Assembly: GCA_046262435.1 (NCBI GenBank)
Contig: JBHEMT010000117.1
Coordinates: 1-57,350, forward strand
Source: JBHEMT01 sp046262435
Lineage (GTDB): Bacteria; Chloroflexota; Dormibacteria; Aeolococcales; Aeolococcaceae
Direction of reading: 5' to 3'
DNA: 57,350 bases
Position 1 is the stretch's first letter. Every line of letters starts with the position of its first letter. The notes under the pieces are model-generated. The model saw only the letters and a list, made by a program, of their open reading frames with translations, was not told the origin of the DNA and searched no databases. Below, piece after piece: positions 50,039 to 57,350 of the stretch. The position numbers were made by a program, and so were the translations under genes.

Positions 50039-51626
50039 AGGCATTCGTGTGGTCGGCGTCGGGGTCGACCCCCAGGATGCGGAGACGGCTCTCCCGCAGC
50101 CCGCCGCGCGGCCGTCCGCGCGGACCGCACGGCTCGCGGCTCGCGGCCCGGCCAAGGAACAGCCAAAGGTCGCCAAGCTCTGGTCGGGCCGCCTGGGCGG
50201 CCGCACGGCGCCCAAGGTCGAGAAGTACACGGCCAGCCTCCCGGTCGATTGCCGGCTGTTCGCGGACGACATCCAGGGGTCGCGCGCCCACGCCCGCATG
50301 CTGCGCGAGGTGGGCCTGCTCGCGGCCGGGGAGTGGCGGCAGCTGGATGGCGGCCTGCGCGAGATCGGTCGCGACATTGAGAACGACAGCTTCATCTTTC
50401 TTGAATCCGATGAGGACATCCACTCGGCCGTGGAACGGGGGCTGACCGAGCGCATCGGCGAAGCCGCCGGCAAACTGCATGCCGGACGCAGTCGCAACGA
50501 CCAGGTGGCGACCGACCTGCGGCTCTACTGCAAGCGGAGCTGCCGTGAGCACATGGGCGCCATCGCCGACCTGCAGGAGGTGCTGCTCCGCCGTGCGCAG
50601 CAGCACCGCACCGCGCCGCTGCCCGGATATACCCACCTGCAACGAGCTCAGGTGATCTCCCTAGCCCACCATCTGCTCGCGTTCGTGGAGATGCTCCAGC
50701 GTGACGTGGAGCGCTTCGAGGAAACTCACGAGCGCTGCGACGTCCTCCCCCTGGGCAGCGGGGCGCTGGCCGGCACCACCCTGCCCATCGATCGCAGATT
50801 CACCGCCGCGGCGCTGGGGTTCACGAGGATCAGCGCCAACAGCCTCGACGCGGTGAGCGACCGCGACTTCTGCGTCGACCTTGTGGCCGCGTGCGCACAG
50901 CTGATGGTGCACCTCTCGCGACTCTGCGAGGAGCTGGTGCTGTGGAGCTCCAGCGAGTACGGCTTCTGCGAGCTCCCCGACGCTTACGCCACCGGCTCAT
51001 CGCTGATGCCGCAGAAGAAGAACCCCGACGTATTCGAGCTCGCCCGGGGGCGGACATCCCGCGTGTTTGGCTCGCTGACCGCCCTGCTGAGCCTCTCCAA
51101 GGGGCTGCCGATGGCCTACAACCGTGACCTCCAGGAGGACAAGGTGGCCCTCTTCGCGGCGGTCGACGTCACCCTGCCTACCCTGAGCGTGCTCAGCGAG
51201 ACGATCGCCCAGCTCCGCTTCGACGTGGACCGGATGCGTACCGCGGCCGGCGACCCGGCACTCGCCGCGACCGACATCGCCGAGCACCTGGTCGGTCGGG
51301 GAGTGCCGTTTCGAGAGGCTCATGGTGTGGTCGGTCGGGCGGTTCGTCTGGCGGTGCAGCGTCGCTGCACGCTGGCCGAGCTCAGCCTCGAGGAATGGCA
51401 GGGTCTCGATGCGCGCGTGGATGAGGGCGTCCTCGGCCTCTTTGACCTTGACGCGATGCTGCGCCGGCGCGAGCTTCCGGGCGGCCCCGGCCCCCGGGCG
51501 GTGGCCCGCCAGCTGGTGCGAGCCGCAACCATGGTGGCCAAGACCCGCCGCCTGGTGACGGTGCTCGCCAAGCAGGGCCTCGCCGGCAAGGAGGTGGGCA
51601 GCGGCGCCCGCCGACCCGCAGAGTAG
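50031..51626 (+). CDS. argH: Argininosuccinate lyase with N-terminal extension
   Basis: The last arginine enzyme, releasing arginine and fumarate. The core starts at KLWSGRLGG (residue about 49) and includes EDIHSAVERGL, HAGRSRNDQVATDL, GYTHLQRAQ and the signature GSSLMPQKKNPDVFEL. The total is 531 residues against about 460-475 usually. The extra N-terminal 48 residues are Pro/Ala/Arg-rich. Possible starts (GTG 50031, GTG 50049) all lie well before the core, so an extension of at least 42 residues seems real. It overlaps argG by 8 bases and ends the operon. Confidence 0.93.
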   Translation: MARGIRVVGVGVDPQDAETALPQPAARPSARTARLAARGPAKEQPKVAKLWSGRLGGRTAPKVEKYTASLPVDCRLFADDIQGSRAHARMLREVGLLAAGEWRQLDGGLREIGRDIENDSFIFLESDEDIHSAVERGLTERIGEAAGKLHAGRSRNDQVATDLRLYCKRSCREHMGAIADLQEVLLRRAQQHRTAPLPGYTHLQRAQVISLAHHLLAFVEMLQRDVERFEETHERCDVLPLGSGALAGTTLPIDRRFTAAALGFTRISANSLDAVSDRDFCVDLVAACAQLMVHLSRLCEELVLWSSSEYGFCELPDAYATGSSLMPQKKNPDVFELARGRTSRVFGSLTALLSLSKGLPMAYNRDLQEDKVALFAAVDVTLPTLSVLSETIAQLRFDVDRMRTAAGDPALAATDIAEHLVGRGVPFREAHGVVGRAVRLAVQRRCTLAELSLEEWQGLDARVDEGVLGLFDLDAMLRRRELPGGPGPRAVARQLVRAATMVAKTRRLVTVLAKQGLAGKEVGSGARRPAE

Positions 51627-51651
51627 GCGGCCTCCGCCGCGCTCGCGGTCG

Positions 51652-51657
51652 TAGGCT
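51652..51657 (+). promoter_or_regulatory. -10 box TAGGCT of the phosphatase gene, probable leaderless start
   Basis: TAGGCT is followed by GAGCTG and ATG 51664, a 6-base gap with no ribosome site. Confidence 0.6.
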
Positions 51658-51663
51658 GAGCTG

Positions 51664-52446
51664 ATGAGCAGCCGCCCGCCCGTCCTGGTCGTCGGCGACG
51701 TCCAGGGAGACGTCGAGCGGCTGCGCGAGGCGCTGGCACCCTTCCCCGAGGACGAGGTGCTGACCGTCTTTCTGGGGGACTTCGTGCAGGGTGGCGAGCC
51801 AGGCGCCGCCGGCGGGGTCGCCGCCGCCCGGCTCGCCCGAGCCCGGCGCAACAGCGCCAGCGTGCTCGGCAACCACGACGTCCTGCTGCTCTGTGTCCTC
51901 GAGGAGCAGCGCACCGGGACACCCGACTTCTATCGGCACCGCCACGGTGAGACCGCGCGGGTCGCCGACATCTGGCGCCACCGCCGCGGTGACTGGGCGG
52001 ACCTCCGCGAGCTCCGCGACGACCCAGGTCTCGAGGCCTGGCTCCGCTCGCTCCCCCTGCTCCACAAGCTCGACGACGGAACCCTCGCCCAGCACTGTGA
52101 TGACGACCGCTACGCGGAGCTGGGGGGGAGCGTGGACGAGGTCAACCGCGCTGCGGGCGCCCTGCTCGGCCGGCCGGGCGGCGTCTGGGACGTCTTCCCC
52201 TACACGGTGGGGCGGCATGCGTTCGCCAGCGCGGAGCGGCTGGACCGCCATCTCCGCCACTTCGGGGCCACCCGGGTCATTCATGGCCACACTCCCCACC
52301 GGGCCGAGCGTCCCCAGGCCAGTCATCAGGGGCGGGTCTGGTCGTTCGACGGGCGCTTCTCGCGGTATTGGGCTCCCGACGAGCCGTGGGACACCGGTCC
52401 AATCGAGGCCACGGTGGCGCTTCTGCCCGAGCTGCACGCCGCCTGA
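51664..52446 (+). CDS. PPP-family metallophosphatase
   Basis: A 260-residue calcineurin-like phosphoesterase of the PPP/ApaH-like branch. The blocks are VGDVQGD (D12 and neighbours, with Gln where many members have His), LGDFVQGG, LGNHD, and IHGHTPH; an additional His is in LAQHCDD. The possible substrate, phosphoprotein or diadenosine tetraphosphate, cannot be chosen from sequence. The gene follows argH by 37 bases but has its own promoter-like box. Confidence 0.88.
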   Translation: MSSRPPVLVVGDVQGDVERLREALAPFPEDEVLTVFLGDFVQGGEPGAAGGVAAARLARARRNSASVLGNHDVLLLCVLEEQRTGTPDFYRHRHGETARVADIWRHRRGDWADLRELRDDPGLEAWLRSLPLLHKLDDGTLAQHCDDDRYAELGGSVDEVNRAAGALLGRPGGVWDVFPYTVGRHAFASAERLDRHLRHFGATRVIHGHTPHRAERPQASHQGRVWSFDGRFSRYWAPDEPWDTGPIEATVALLPELHAA

Positions 52447-52515
52447 CCCGGTGGCGGACCCTGCCCCGTGACCTCCTCATCCTGTCGGTGTGGACAGCGG
52501 GGCGACGGAAATCCC

Positions 52516-52543
52516 TTGTCGGACTATCCTCCTTGGATACAAC
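52516..52543 (+). promoter_or_regulatory. Promoter of the zinc-ribbon gene
   Basis: TTGTCG (52516-52521) and TACAAC (52538-52543) are 16 bases apart. Transcription starting near 52550 would give a 32-base leader containing GGGAAGGGAG before ATG 52582. Confidence 0.45.
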
Positions 52544-52581
52544 GTGGCTATCACGTTATGGTCTTTGGGAAGGGAGCCGCC

Positions 52582-52785
52582 ATGCCGCGTCGCTACAAGC
52601 CGATCACGCTTCCCCTGCGGCCCACCCCGGAGGTGCTCGTCGAGCAGACGGCGCGGTGCCCCAACTGTGAGGACCACGGCGCGGTCTCGATCGGGCGGCT
52701 CGGTCTCCGGCTGGTCTTTCAGTGCCCAAGTTGCCGGGTGCGGTTCTACCGCGTGGCCTCGACCGGTAGCAATCGGGTCGCCTGA
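52582..52785 (+). CDS. 67-residue zinc-ribbon protein
   Basis: A small protein with two cysteine pairs, CPNCEDHG and CPSCRVRFYR, about 22 residues apart, forming a likely zinc ribbon between basic ends (MPRRYKPITLPLRPTP and RVASTGSNRVA). Such proteins often bind nucleic acid or larger complexes. ATG 52582 follows GGGAAGGGAG; in-frame ATG 52558 would add eight residues but has no ribosome site. No family is recognised. It converges on the glycosyltransferase-like gene with 11 bases between. Confidence 0.72.
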   Translation: MPRRYKPITLPLRPTPEVLVEQTARCPNCEDHGAVSIGRLGLRLVFQCPSCRVRFYRVASTGSNRVA

Positions 52786-52796
52786 GCCCGCCTGAC

Positions 52797-54494
52797 TCAG
52801 CGGTCCGGGGGCGCAGTGTCCTCGGACGCCGGCTGGATGGGATAGCGGCTCTGGTCCACCACCAGACCGAGGTCGGCCGGGCGCAGCGGAGAACTCAGGC
52901 CTGAGTAGAGGACAAGGCCGCCGATGGTCGTCCGGTCGTACCTCACGCCGCGGTCCGCGCAGGCCGTCTCGAACCTTGGGATGACGGGGTCGTGGGCGAC
53001 GAACAGCCAGCTCGGTCGCGGGTCGCGGTTGGCTGCCGCCTGGATGCCGGGGAACCCCACGAAGCCGTTGTACTCGCCCATCAGCAGGCGCTCGCCACTG
53101 GCATACAGCAGGGGTCGCTCCAGCCAGTAGTCGGCGTAGATGGCGCCCAGGTGGCGGCCCTCGAGGACGGGGCTGAGGCGCCCCACGTCGACCGGAACCG
53201 GGGCTCCCGTCGATGTGCCCGCGCCCACCTGGGGGGTACGCGCCACGGTGACCGCCTCGACCACCAACCAGGCGGCGAGCAGGGCCGTACCCGGCACCCG
53301 CCAGCGGCCGAGGACGGCGGCGGTGGCGACCACCAACGGGAGGGCGAGGGGAAGAAGGTACCGCGGCTCGCAGGAAACCCCGTTGAACCCGCTGAGGGTC
53401 ACCGATGCCAGGGACAGCGGCGCGATGAGGAGTACGAGGTCCAGCGGCTCGACGGCCGACGCCTGGCCGCGCACGAGACGCCGCAGCCCCCGCCGGCGGG
53501 TGGCGGCTGTGCCGAGCAGCACCGCCGCGACCAACGCCACCGCCACCCCGCTGGGCACCGTCCGAGGGGCTCCGCAGGTACGCACCGCGCCGGTGAAGAT
53601 CGGAACCGCGGCATTCAGCACCTGCCGGGCGGCGGTCAGCCGGCCGACCCGGTCGCCGGCCAGGCCGTGCAGGCTGGCGCCGTGGTGGGCCAGGTTGTAC
53701 GCGACCCACGGGGCGTAGCCTGCCAGTCCGCCGGCGGCGGCCATAGCGCTGCCCCTGCCCACCCGCCGCCAGCCCAGCGCACCGACACGGAGCAGCAGCG
53801 CCAGCAGGCACGGCGCCAGGACAAGGACGAGGAGCGGTGTCGTCCAGAGCCCCACCCCACCGACCAGTCCCAGCGCCAGCCAGTAGCGCGGCGTTCCTCC
53901 CCGCCAGCCAATCCGCACCGTGAGCAGGAGCAGCAGCGCCTCGAGGGGCAGGATTTCACCGTACGCCCACAGGGCTCGCACCGGGAACAGGACCGCGAAC
54001 AGGGGGAACACCGCGGCCACCGCCGCGGTGCGCAGGCCGCCGCGGTGATCCTCGAAGATGGCCCGGCCCAGGACGTAACAGATGGCAACGTAGGCAGCGC
54101 CCATCATGCTCATCGGCAAGCGCAGCGCCAGGGTGCCCGCACCGAGCACGCGGACCCACGGGGCCGCCACGTAGGCGCCGATCGCACCGAGGTAGTGCGC
54201 GTTCGACTCCATGAGGATCAGGTGGCCATGACTGATGCGCAACGCCGCCACGCCGAGCGTCGCCTCATCGGCCTCGGGTGGTTGGAGAAGGCCGAGGCCG
54301 AGGCGCAGGCCGAACCCGGTTACGACCACGACAAGGAGTTGCAGCCGCTGCGCCGTGCTGATGCGCGCACGGCTCGCCGGGGACTGATGCGGCGCTGACT
54401 GCACCGGGACGTAACCAGCCTCGTCGCGAGGATCGACCGGCTCGCTGCGGGTGGAATCACCCGCTGGTGCGCGAGAACCTGACTTCCGGATCAT
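52797..54494 (-). CDS. Polytopic GT-C-like membrane protein
   Basis: A 565-residue membrane protein with about ten hydrophobic helices. After a Pro/Ser-rich N-terminus, the first helix is followed by LQPPEADEATLGVAALRISHG, the acidic loop position of GT-C glycosyltransferases that use lipid-linked sugars. A soluble C-terminal domain (RHLGAIYADYWLERPLLYAS, then SWLFVAHDPVIPRFETAC) follows. The exact donor and acceptor are unknown. ATG 54494 is used because upstream codons run antisense to the promoter of the divergent flavoprotein gene. It is probably part of an envelope-glycan locus with the next two genes. Confidence 0.8.
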   Translation of the reverse strand: MIRKSGSRAPAGDSTRSEPVDPRDEAGYVPVQSAPHQSPASRARISTAQRLQLLVVVVTGFGLRLGLGLLQPPEADEATLGVAALRISHGHLILMESNAHYLGAIGAYVAAPWVRVLGAGTLALRLPMSMMGAAYVAICYVLGRAIFEDHRGGLRTAAVAAVFPLFAVLFPVRALWAYGEILPLEALLLLLTVRIGWRGGTPRYWLALGLVGGVGLWTTPLLVLVLAPCLLALLLRVGALGWRRVGRGSAMAAAGGLAGYAPWVAYNLAHHGASLHGLAGDRVGRLTAARQVLNAAVPIFTGAVRTCGAPRTVPSGVAVALVAAVLLGTAATRRRGLRRLVRGQASAVEPLDLVLLIAPLSLASVTLSGFNGVSCEPRYLLPLALPLVVATAAVLGRWRVPGTALLAAWLVVEAVTVARTPQVGAGTSTGAPVPVDVGRLSPVLEGRHLGAIYADYWLERPLLYASGERLLMGEYNGFVGFPGIQAAANRDPRPSWLFVAHDPVIPRFETACADRGVRYDRTTIGGLVLYSGLSSPLRPADLGLVVDQSRYPIQPASEDTAPPDR

Positions 54495-54570
54495 TGTCCC
54501 CGACGTTCGAATTGACGGTGCAGGTGCCCCACCGTGGACTCGGGCAGCCTCGGCTGGGGTCCCCACTCCG

Positions 54571-54576
54571 TACACT
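54571..54576 (+). promoter_or_regulatory. -10 box TACACT of the flavoprotein gene
   Basis: TACACT lies 63 bases before ATG 54640. The leader of about 57 bases contains AGAGGAG as ribosome site. No -35 is clear. Confidence 0.45.
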
Positions 54577-54639
54577 CGTGGCTGGGGCGGAGAGCACAGT
54601 ACACGCGGGACCGCGCCCCCAGAGGAGAACACGCAGACG

Positions 54640-56187
54640 ATGTCCCAGGACCTGGCAGCGCCCAGTGGCGCGACCGCCGACCGTGCGACCTCGCCTGCGG
54701 TGGTGGTGATCGGCGCCGGTCCTGCCGGGCTCACCGCGGCCTACCAACTGGTCAAGCGGGATGTCGCGGTGACGGTTCTCGAGGGCGACGCCATGGTCGG
54801 TGGCATCAGCCGGACCGCCGAGCGTGAGGGATGGCGCTTCGATATCGGCGGCCACCGTTTCTTCACCAAGGTTCCCGAGGTGGAGGCGCTCTGGCACGAG
54901 ATCCTCCCCGACGCGGACTTCATGCTCCGCCCGCGAATGAGCCGCATCTACTATCGGGGCAAGCTCTTCGACTATCCGCTCAAGGCATCGAACGCGCTGA
55001 AAAACCTGGGGGTCGTCGAGGCCGCGCGCTGTGTGCTCTCCTACGCCTGGGCGCGAATCCACCCGCCGAAGAACCAGGCCAACTTCGAGGGTTGGGTCGC
55101 GGCCCGGTTTGGCTGGCGCCTCTACAGCATCTTTTTCAAGACCTACACCGAGAAGCTCTGGGGAGTTCCGGCCAACACACTCCAGTCAGATTGGGCGGCG
55201 CAGCGGATCAAGAACCTCTCGCTGCTGTCAGCGATCATCAACGCGCTCCGGCCACAGCAGAACCAGCGTGAGATCACCTCGCTCATCGACCGGTTCCAGT
55301 ACCCCAAGCTTGGCCCCGGGATGATGTGGGAAACGGCGGCGCGCAAGATTCGCGACGGCGGCGGCCGGATCATCCTCGAGGAGAAGGTCACGGCGGTCCA
55401 CCACGCGGGCGGCCGGGCCACCGGGGTGACCACGGTGGTGACCGGTGGCTACGGTGCCGGTGCGGGTGCTCCCGCCTCCAGCCGGACCGACATCGGCAGC
55501 AACCATCAGTACGACGCCGCAGAGATCGTCAGCTCGATGGCCCTGTCCTCCCTGGTGCGGGTGATGCAACCGCCTGCGCCACCGGACGTGCTGCGCGCCG
55601 CCAACGCCCTGCGTTACCGCGACTACCTGACCGTGGCGCTGGTCGTTCCCGAGTCAGCCGGCTTCCCCGACAACTGGATCTACGTCCACTCCCCGGACGT
55701 CAAGCTGGGCCGGATCCAGAACTACGGGTCGTGGTCTCCACACCTGGTCAAGGAGGGGCGCACCTGTCTCGGGCTGGAATACTTCGTTTTCGAGGGCGAC
55801 GAGCACTGGCGGATGGCCGATGCCGACCTGATCGCCCTCGGTGAGCGTGAGCTGGCGGCACTCGGCCTGGTCAAGGCCGGGCAGGTGGAGCGTGGCTTCG
55901 TCGTACGCATGCCCAAGGCCTACCCGTTCTACGACGCGGACTACAAGGACAACGTGGAGATCATCCGCGCCTGGCTGAGGGCGAACGCGCCCAACGTGCA
56001 TCCGGTGGGCCGCAACGGTATGCACCGCTACAACAACCAGGACCACTCCATGCTCACCGCGATGCTGACCGTCGAGAACATCCTCGGATCCGATCACGAC
56101 GTCTGGACCGTCAACGTCGAGGAGGACTATCACGAGGAGGCCGCCCCGCCGGTCACGTCGTCGCAACCCGCGCAGCGGGTGGGCTGA
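54640..56187 (+). CDS. UDP-galactopyranose-mutase-like / amine-oxidase-type flavoprotein
   Basis: A 515-residue FAD protein. GAGPAG (25-30) starts the Rossmann fold, followed by LEGDAMVGGISRT and FDIGGHRFFTK, the latter typical of the UDP-galactopyranose mutase/protoporphyrinogen-oxidase-like group found in glycan loci. YYRGKLFDYPL and EKLWGVPANTLQSDWAAQRI are further blocks, and the C-terminus carries RYNNQDHSMLTA. It may act on a nucleotide sugar or lipid-linked sugar for the flanking membrane glycosyltransferases. AGAGGAG precedes ATG 54640. Confidence 0.87.
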   Translation: MSQDLAAPSGATADRATSPAVVVIGAGPAGLTAAYQLVKRDVAVTVLEGDAMVGGISRTAEREGWRFDIGGHRFFTKVPEVEALWHEILPDADFMLRPRMSRIYYRGKLFDYPLKASNALKNLGVVEAARCVLSYAWARIHPPKNQANFEGWVAARFGWRLYSIFFKTYTEKLWGVPANTLQSDWAAQRIKNLSLLSAIINALRPQQNQREITSLIDRFQYPKLGPGMMWETAARKIRDGGGRIILEEKVTAVHHAGGRATGVTTVVTGGYGAGAGAPASSRTDIGSNHQYDAAEIVSSMALSSLVRVMQPPAPPDVLRAANALRYRDYLTVALVVPESAGFPDNWIYVHSPDVKLGRIQNYGSWSPHLVKEGRTCLGLEYFVFEGDEHWRMADADLIALGERELAALGLVKAGQVERGFVVRMPKAYPFYDADYKDNVEIIRAWLRANAPNVHPVGRNGMHRYNNQDHSMLTAMLTVENILGSDHDVWTVNVEEDYHEEAAPPVTSSQPAQRVG

Positions 56188-56262
56188 GGCTCGGCCATCT
56201 CCGCGCACGGCCTGCGGGCGTTGCCCCTGCTCAGCTCTCTTCTGGTCCGTGAGGAGGCTGAC

Positions 56263-57350
56263 GTGGCGGTACCCTCCGCTCCGCGGACAGGTACACGGCC
56301 GCGGGTTCAGGCACCGGGCTCAACACCCGCGTGGCGTGCTCTCTGGCTCCGCGGCTGGGAATGGGCGGTCATCGTCGCCTACGCAGCGGGTCTGGCCGCG
56401 GTCGTCCCCCGGCACGAGCCGTGGTTCGATGAGGCCCAGGCGTGGCTCATCGCCAGGGACTCGACGCTGGGGGAACTGCTCACCACGCGCATGCGCTACG
56501 AGGGCACACCTCCGCTCTGGCACCTGATCCTGCTGCCGGCGGTGCGACTGCATCTGCCCTACGCCACGCTCAATGTCATCGCCGCGGTGATCTCGCTGGT
56601 GGGAGTGTGGCTGGTGGTTCGCCGATCGCCCTTTCCACCGGTGGTGCGCGCTCTGCTGCCCTTCTCTTTCTTCATCTTCTACCAGTACGCGGTGGTGGCA
56701 CGGAGCTACTGCCTGCTTGCACCGCTGCTGTTCGCACTCGCCACGGTGTACCCGCGCAGGCTCGAGCAACCCTGGCGGTGGTTGGTGCTGCTGGCGCTGC
56801 TGGCCAACGTCAGCGTGCACGGCTTTCTCATCGCCGGGAGCCTCCAGGTGCTCCACCTCATCGAGGTGCGCCGGGCGTGGCCCAGCCTCGGTCGAATTGC
56901 GCGGCGGACGCAGGTCACCACGTCGGCGGCACTGGCCGTGGTCACCGCGGTCGTTCTGTTTGAGATTCGACCCCCCGCCGACCTCACCGCGGGCTCCACG
57001 ACCAATCTCAGCCCGCTGCAGTTTGTCCGTACCGCGCCGGCGAACCTGGTCCACGCACTGGGAATAAGCGTTATCTCAGTGGTGGTGCTCCTGGTGACCC
57101 TCTGGTGGCTGCGGCGCACCCGAAGCCTGCTCCTCTTCGTGGTCCCGGCCACCGCGGTGCTGCTGCTCTTCTCGGCCAAGTACTTCAACGTATGGCACGA
57201 GGGAGCCCTCTTCCTTCTCTGGGTTTTCGCCCTCTGGGTGAGTTTCGAGCGCAGCCCGGTGCGGCTGGGAAGTCGGAGGCCGCGTCAAGCGATCACCGCG
57301 GCGCTGCTGCTCAGCCTGCTCGTCCAGGTCAGCTGGACGCTCAACAGCGT
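56263..57350 (+). CDS. Polytopic GT-C-like membrane protein, 3' end cut by window
   Basis: The frame opened by GTG 56263, with GAGGAGG 7 bases upstream, stays open to the window end (362 codons visible). Hydrophobic helices begin at about residue 34 (WAVIVAYAAGLAAVVP) and are followed by HEPWFDEAQAWLIARD, the first-loop acidic motif of ArnT/PMT-like GT-C glycosyltransferases. At least eight helices are visible, including LLPFSFFIFYQYAVVARSY. It lies 75 bases after the flavoprotein gene and is likely co-transcribed. The end, and hence full length, is not seen. Confidence 0.82.
   Translation, partial: MAVPSAPRTGTRPRVQAPGSTPAWRALWLRGWEWAVIVAYAAGLAAVVPRHEPWFDEAQAWLIARDSTLGELLTTRMRYEGTPPLWHLILLPAVRLHLPYATLNVIAAVISLVGVWLVVRRSPFPPVVRALLPFSFFIFYQYAVVARSYCLLAPLLFALATVYPRRLEQPWRWLVLLALLANVSVHGFLIAGSLQVLHLIEVRRAWPSLGRIARRTQVTTSAALAVVTAVVLFEIRPPADLTAGSTTNLSPLQFVRTAPANLVHALGISVISVVVLLVTLWWLRRTRSLLLFVVPATAVLLLFSAKYFNVWHEGALFLLWVFALWVSFERSPVRLGSRRPRQAITAALLLSLLVQVSWTLNS

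Overview
The window is one continuous stretch of very GC-rich, densely packed bacterial chromosome. It shows about 61 protein genes (two cut by the window edges) and one tRNA. Many genes start with GTG, junctions of the GTGA/ATGA type are common, and no gene-free stretch exceeds about 205 bases. I see no insertion sequence, prophage or CRISPR array. The gene content suggests an aerobic, menaquinol-respiring member of a deep high-GC Chloroflexota/Actinobacteriota-like lineage, and Candidatus Dormibacterota is my best guess. That placement is inference from gene content and style; no marker gene proves it.

Region 1 (1-15.9 kb) is housekeeping: a 7Fe ferredoxin (5' cut), dxs for isoprenoid synthesis, a SirB1-like protein, a tandem pair of Get3/ArsA-type ATPases, a lone receiver-domain regulator, a YhaN/YhaO (SbcC/SbcD-like) pair, a fabH-accD-accA fatty-acid initiation operon, and an L,D-transpeptidase. 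Region 2 (15.9-28.9 kb) is a respiratory island. It holds a Rieske/split cytochrome b complex with an unusual three-haem cytochrome c and several tiny one-helix proteins. A NarL-type sensor kinase and regulator follow, then an A2-type haem-copper oxidase operon (coxB, coxA, ctaA, ctaB, a microprotein, a subunit IV-like gene, ctaG) and a lipoprotein cupredoxin. A perfect 10-bp inverted repeat lies against the -35 of the oxidase operon, next to the regulator gene.

Region 3 (28.9-44.3 kb) is mixed: birA, tRNA-Arg(CCG), a SCO1664-type kinase-fold protein, an FeS-type uracil-DNA glycosylase, several unknowns, a YlxP (DUF503) gene overlapping a HelY/Ski2-like helicase, a long-chain acyl-CoA ligase, an orphan ParA with a small partner, TPR proteins and two flavoenzymes. 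Region 4 (44.4-51.6 kb) is an arginine operon argCJBDGH lacking argF. Region 5 (51.6-57.35 kb) holds a metallophosphatase, a mini zinc ribbon, and a probable envelope-glycan locus in which two polytopic GT-C-like proteins flank a UDP-galactopyranose-mutase-like flavoenzyme.

A recurring regulatory theme is a TANNNT -10 box ending only 6-7 bases before the start codon, with no ribosome-binding site between them. This appears at dxs, the 3484 gene, the UDG gene, the 33216 gene, ylxP, the metallophosphatase and (weaker) argC, and it implies leaderless transcripts. Genes inside operons, and the Rieske, coxA, cupredoxin, zinc-ribbon and flavoenzyme genes, more often show a Shine-Dalgarno sequence.
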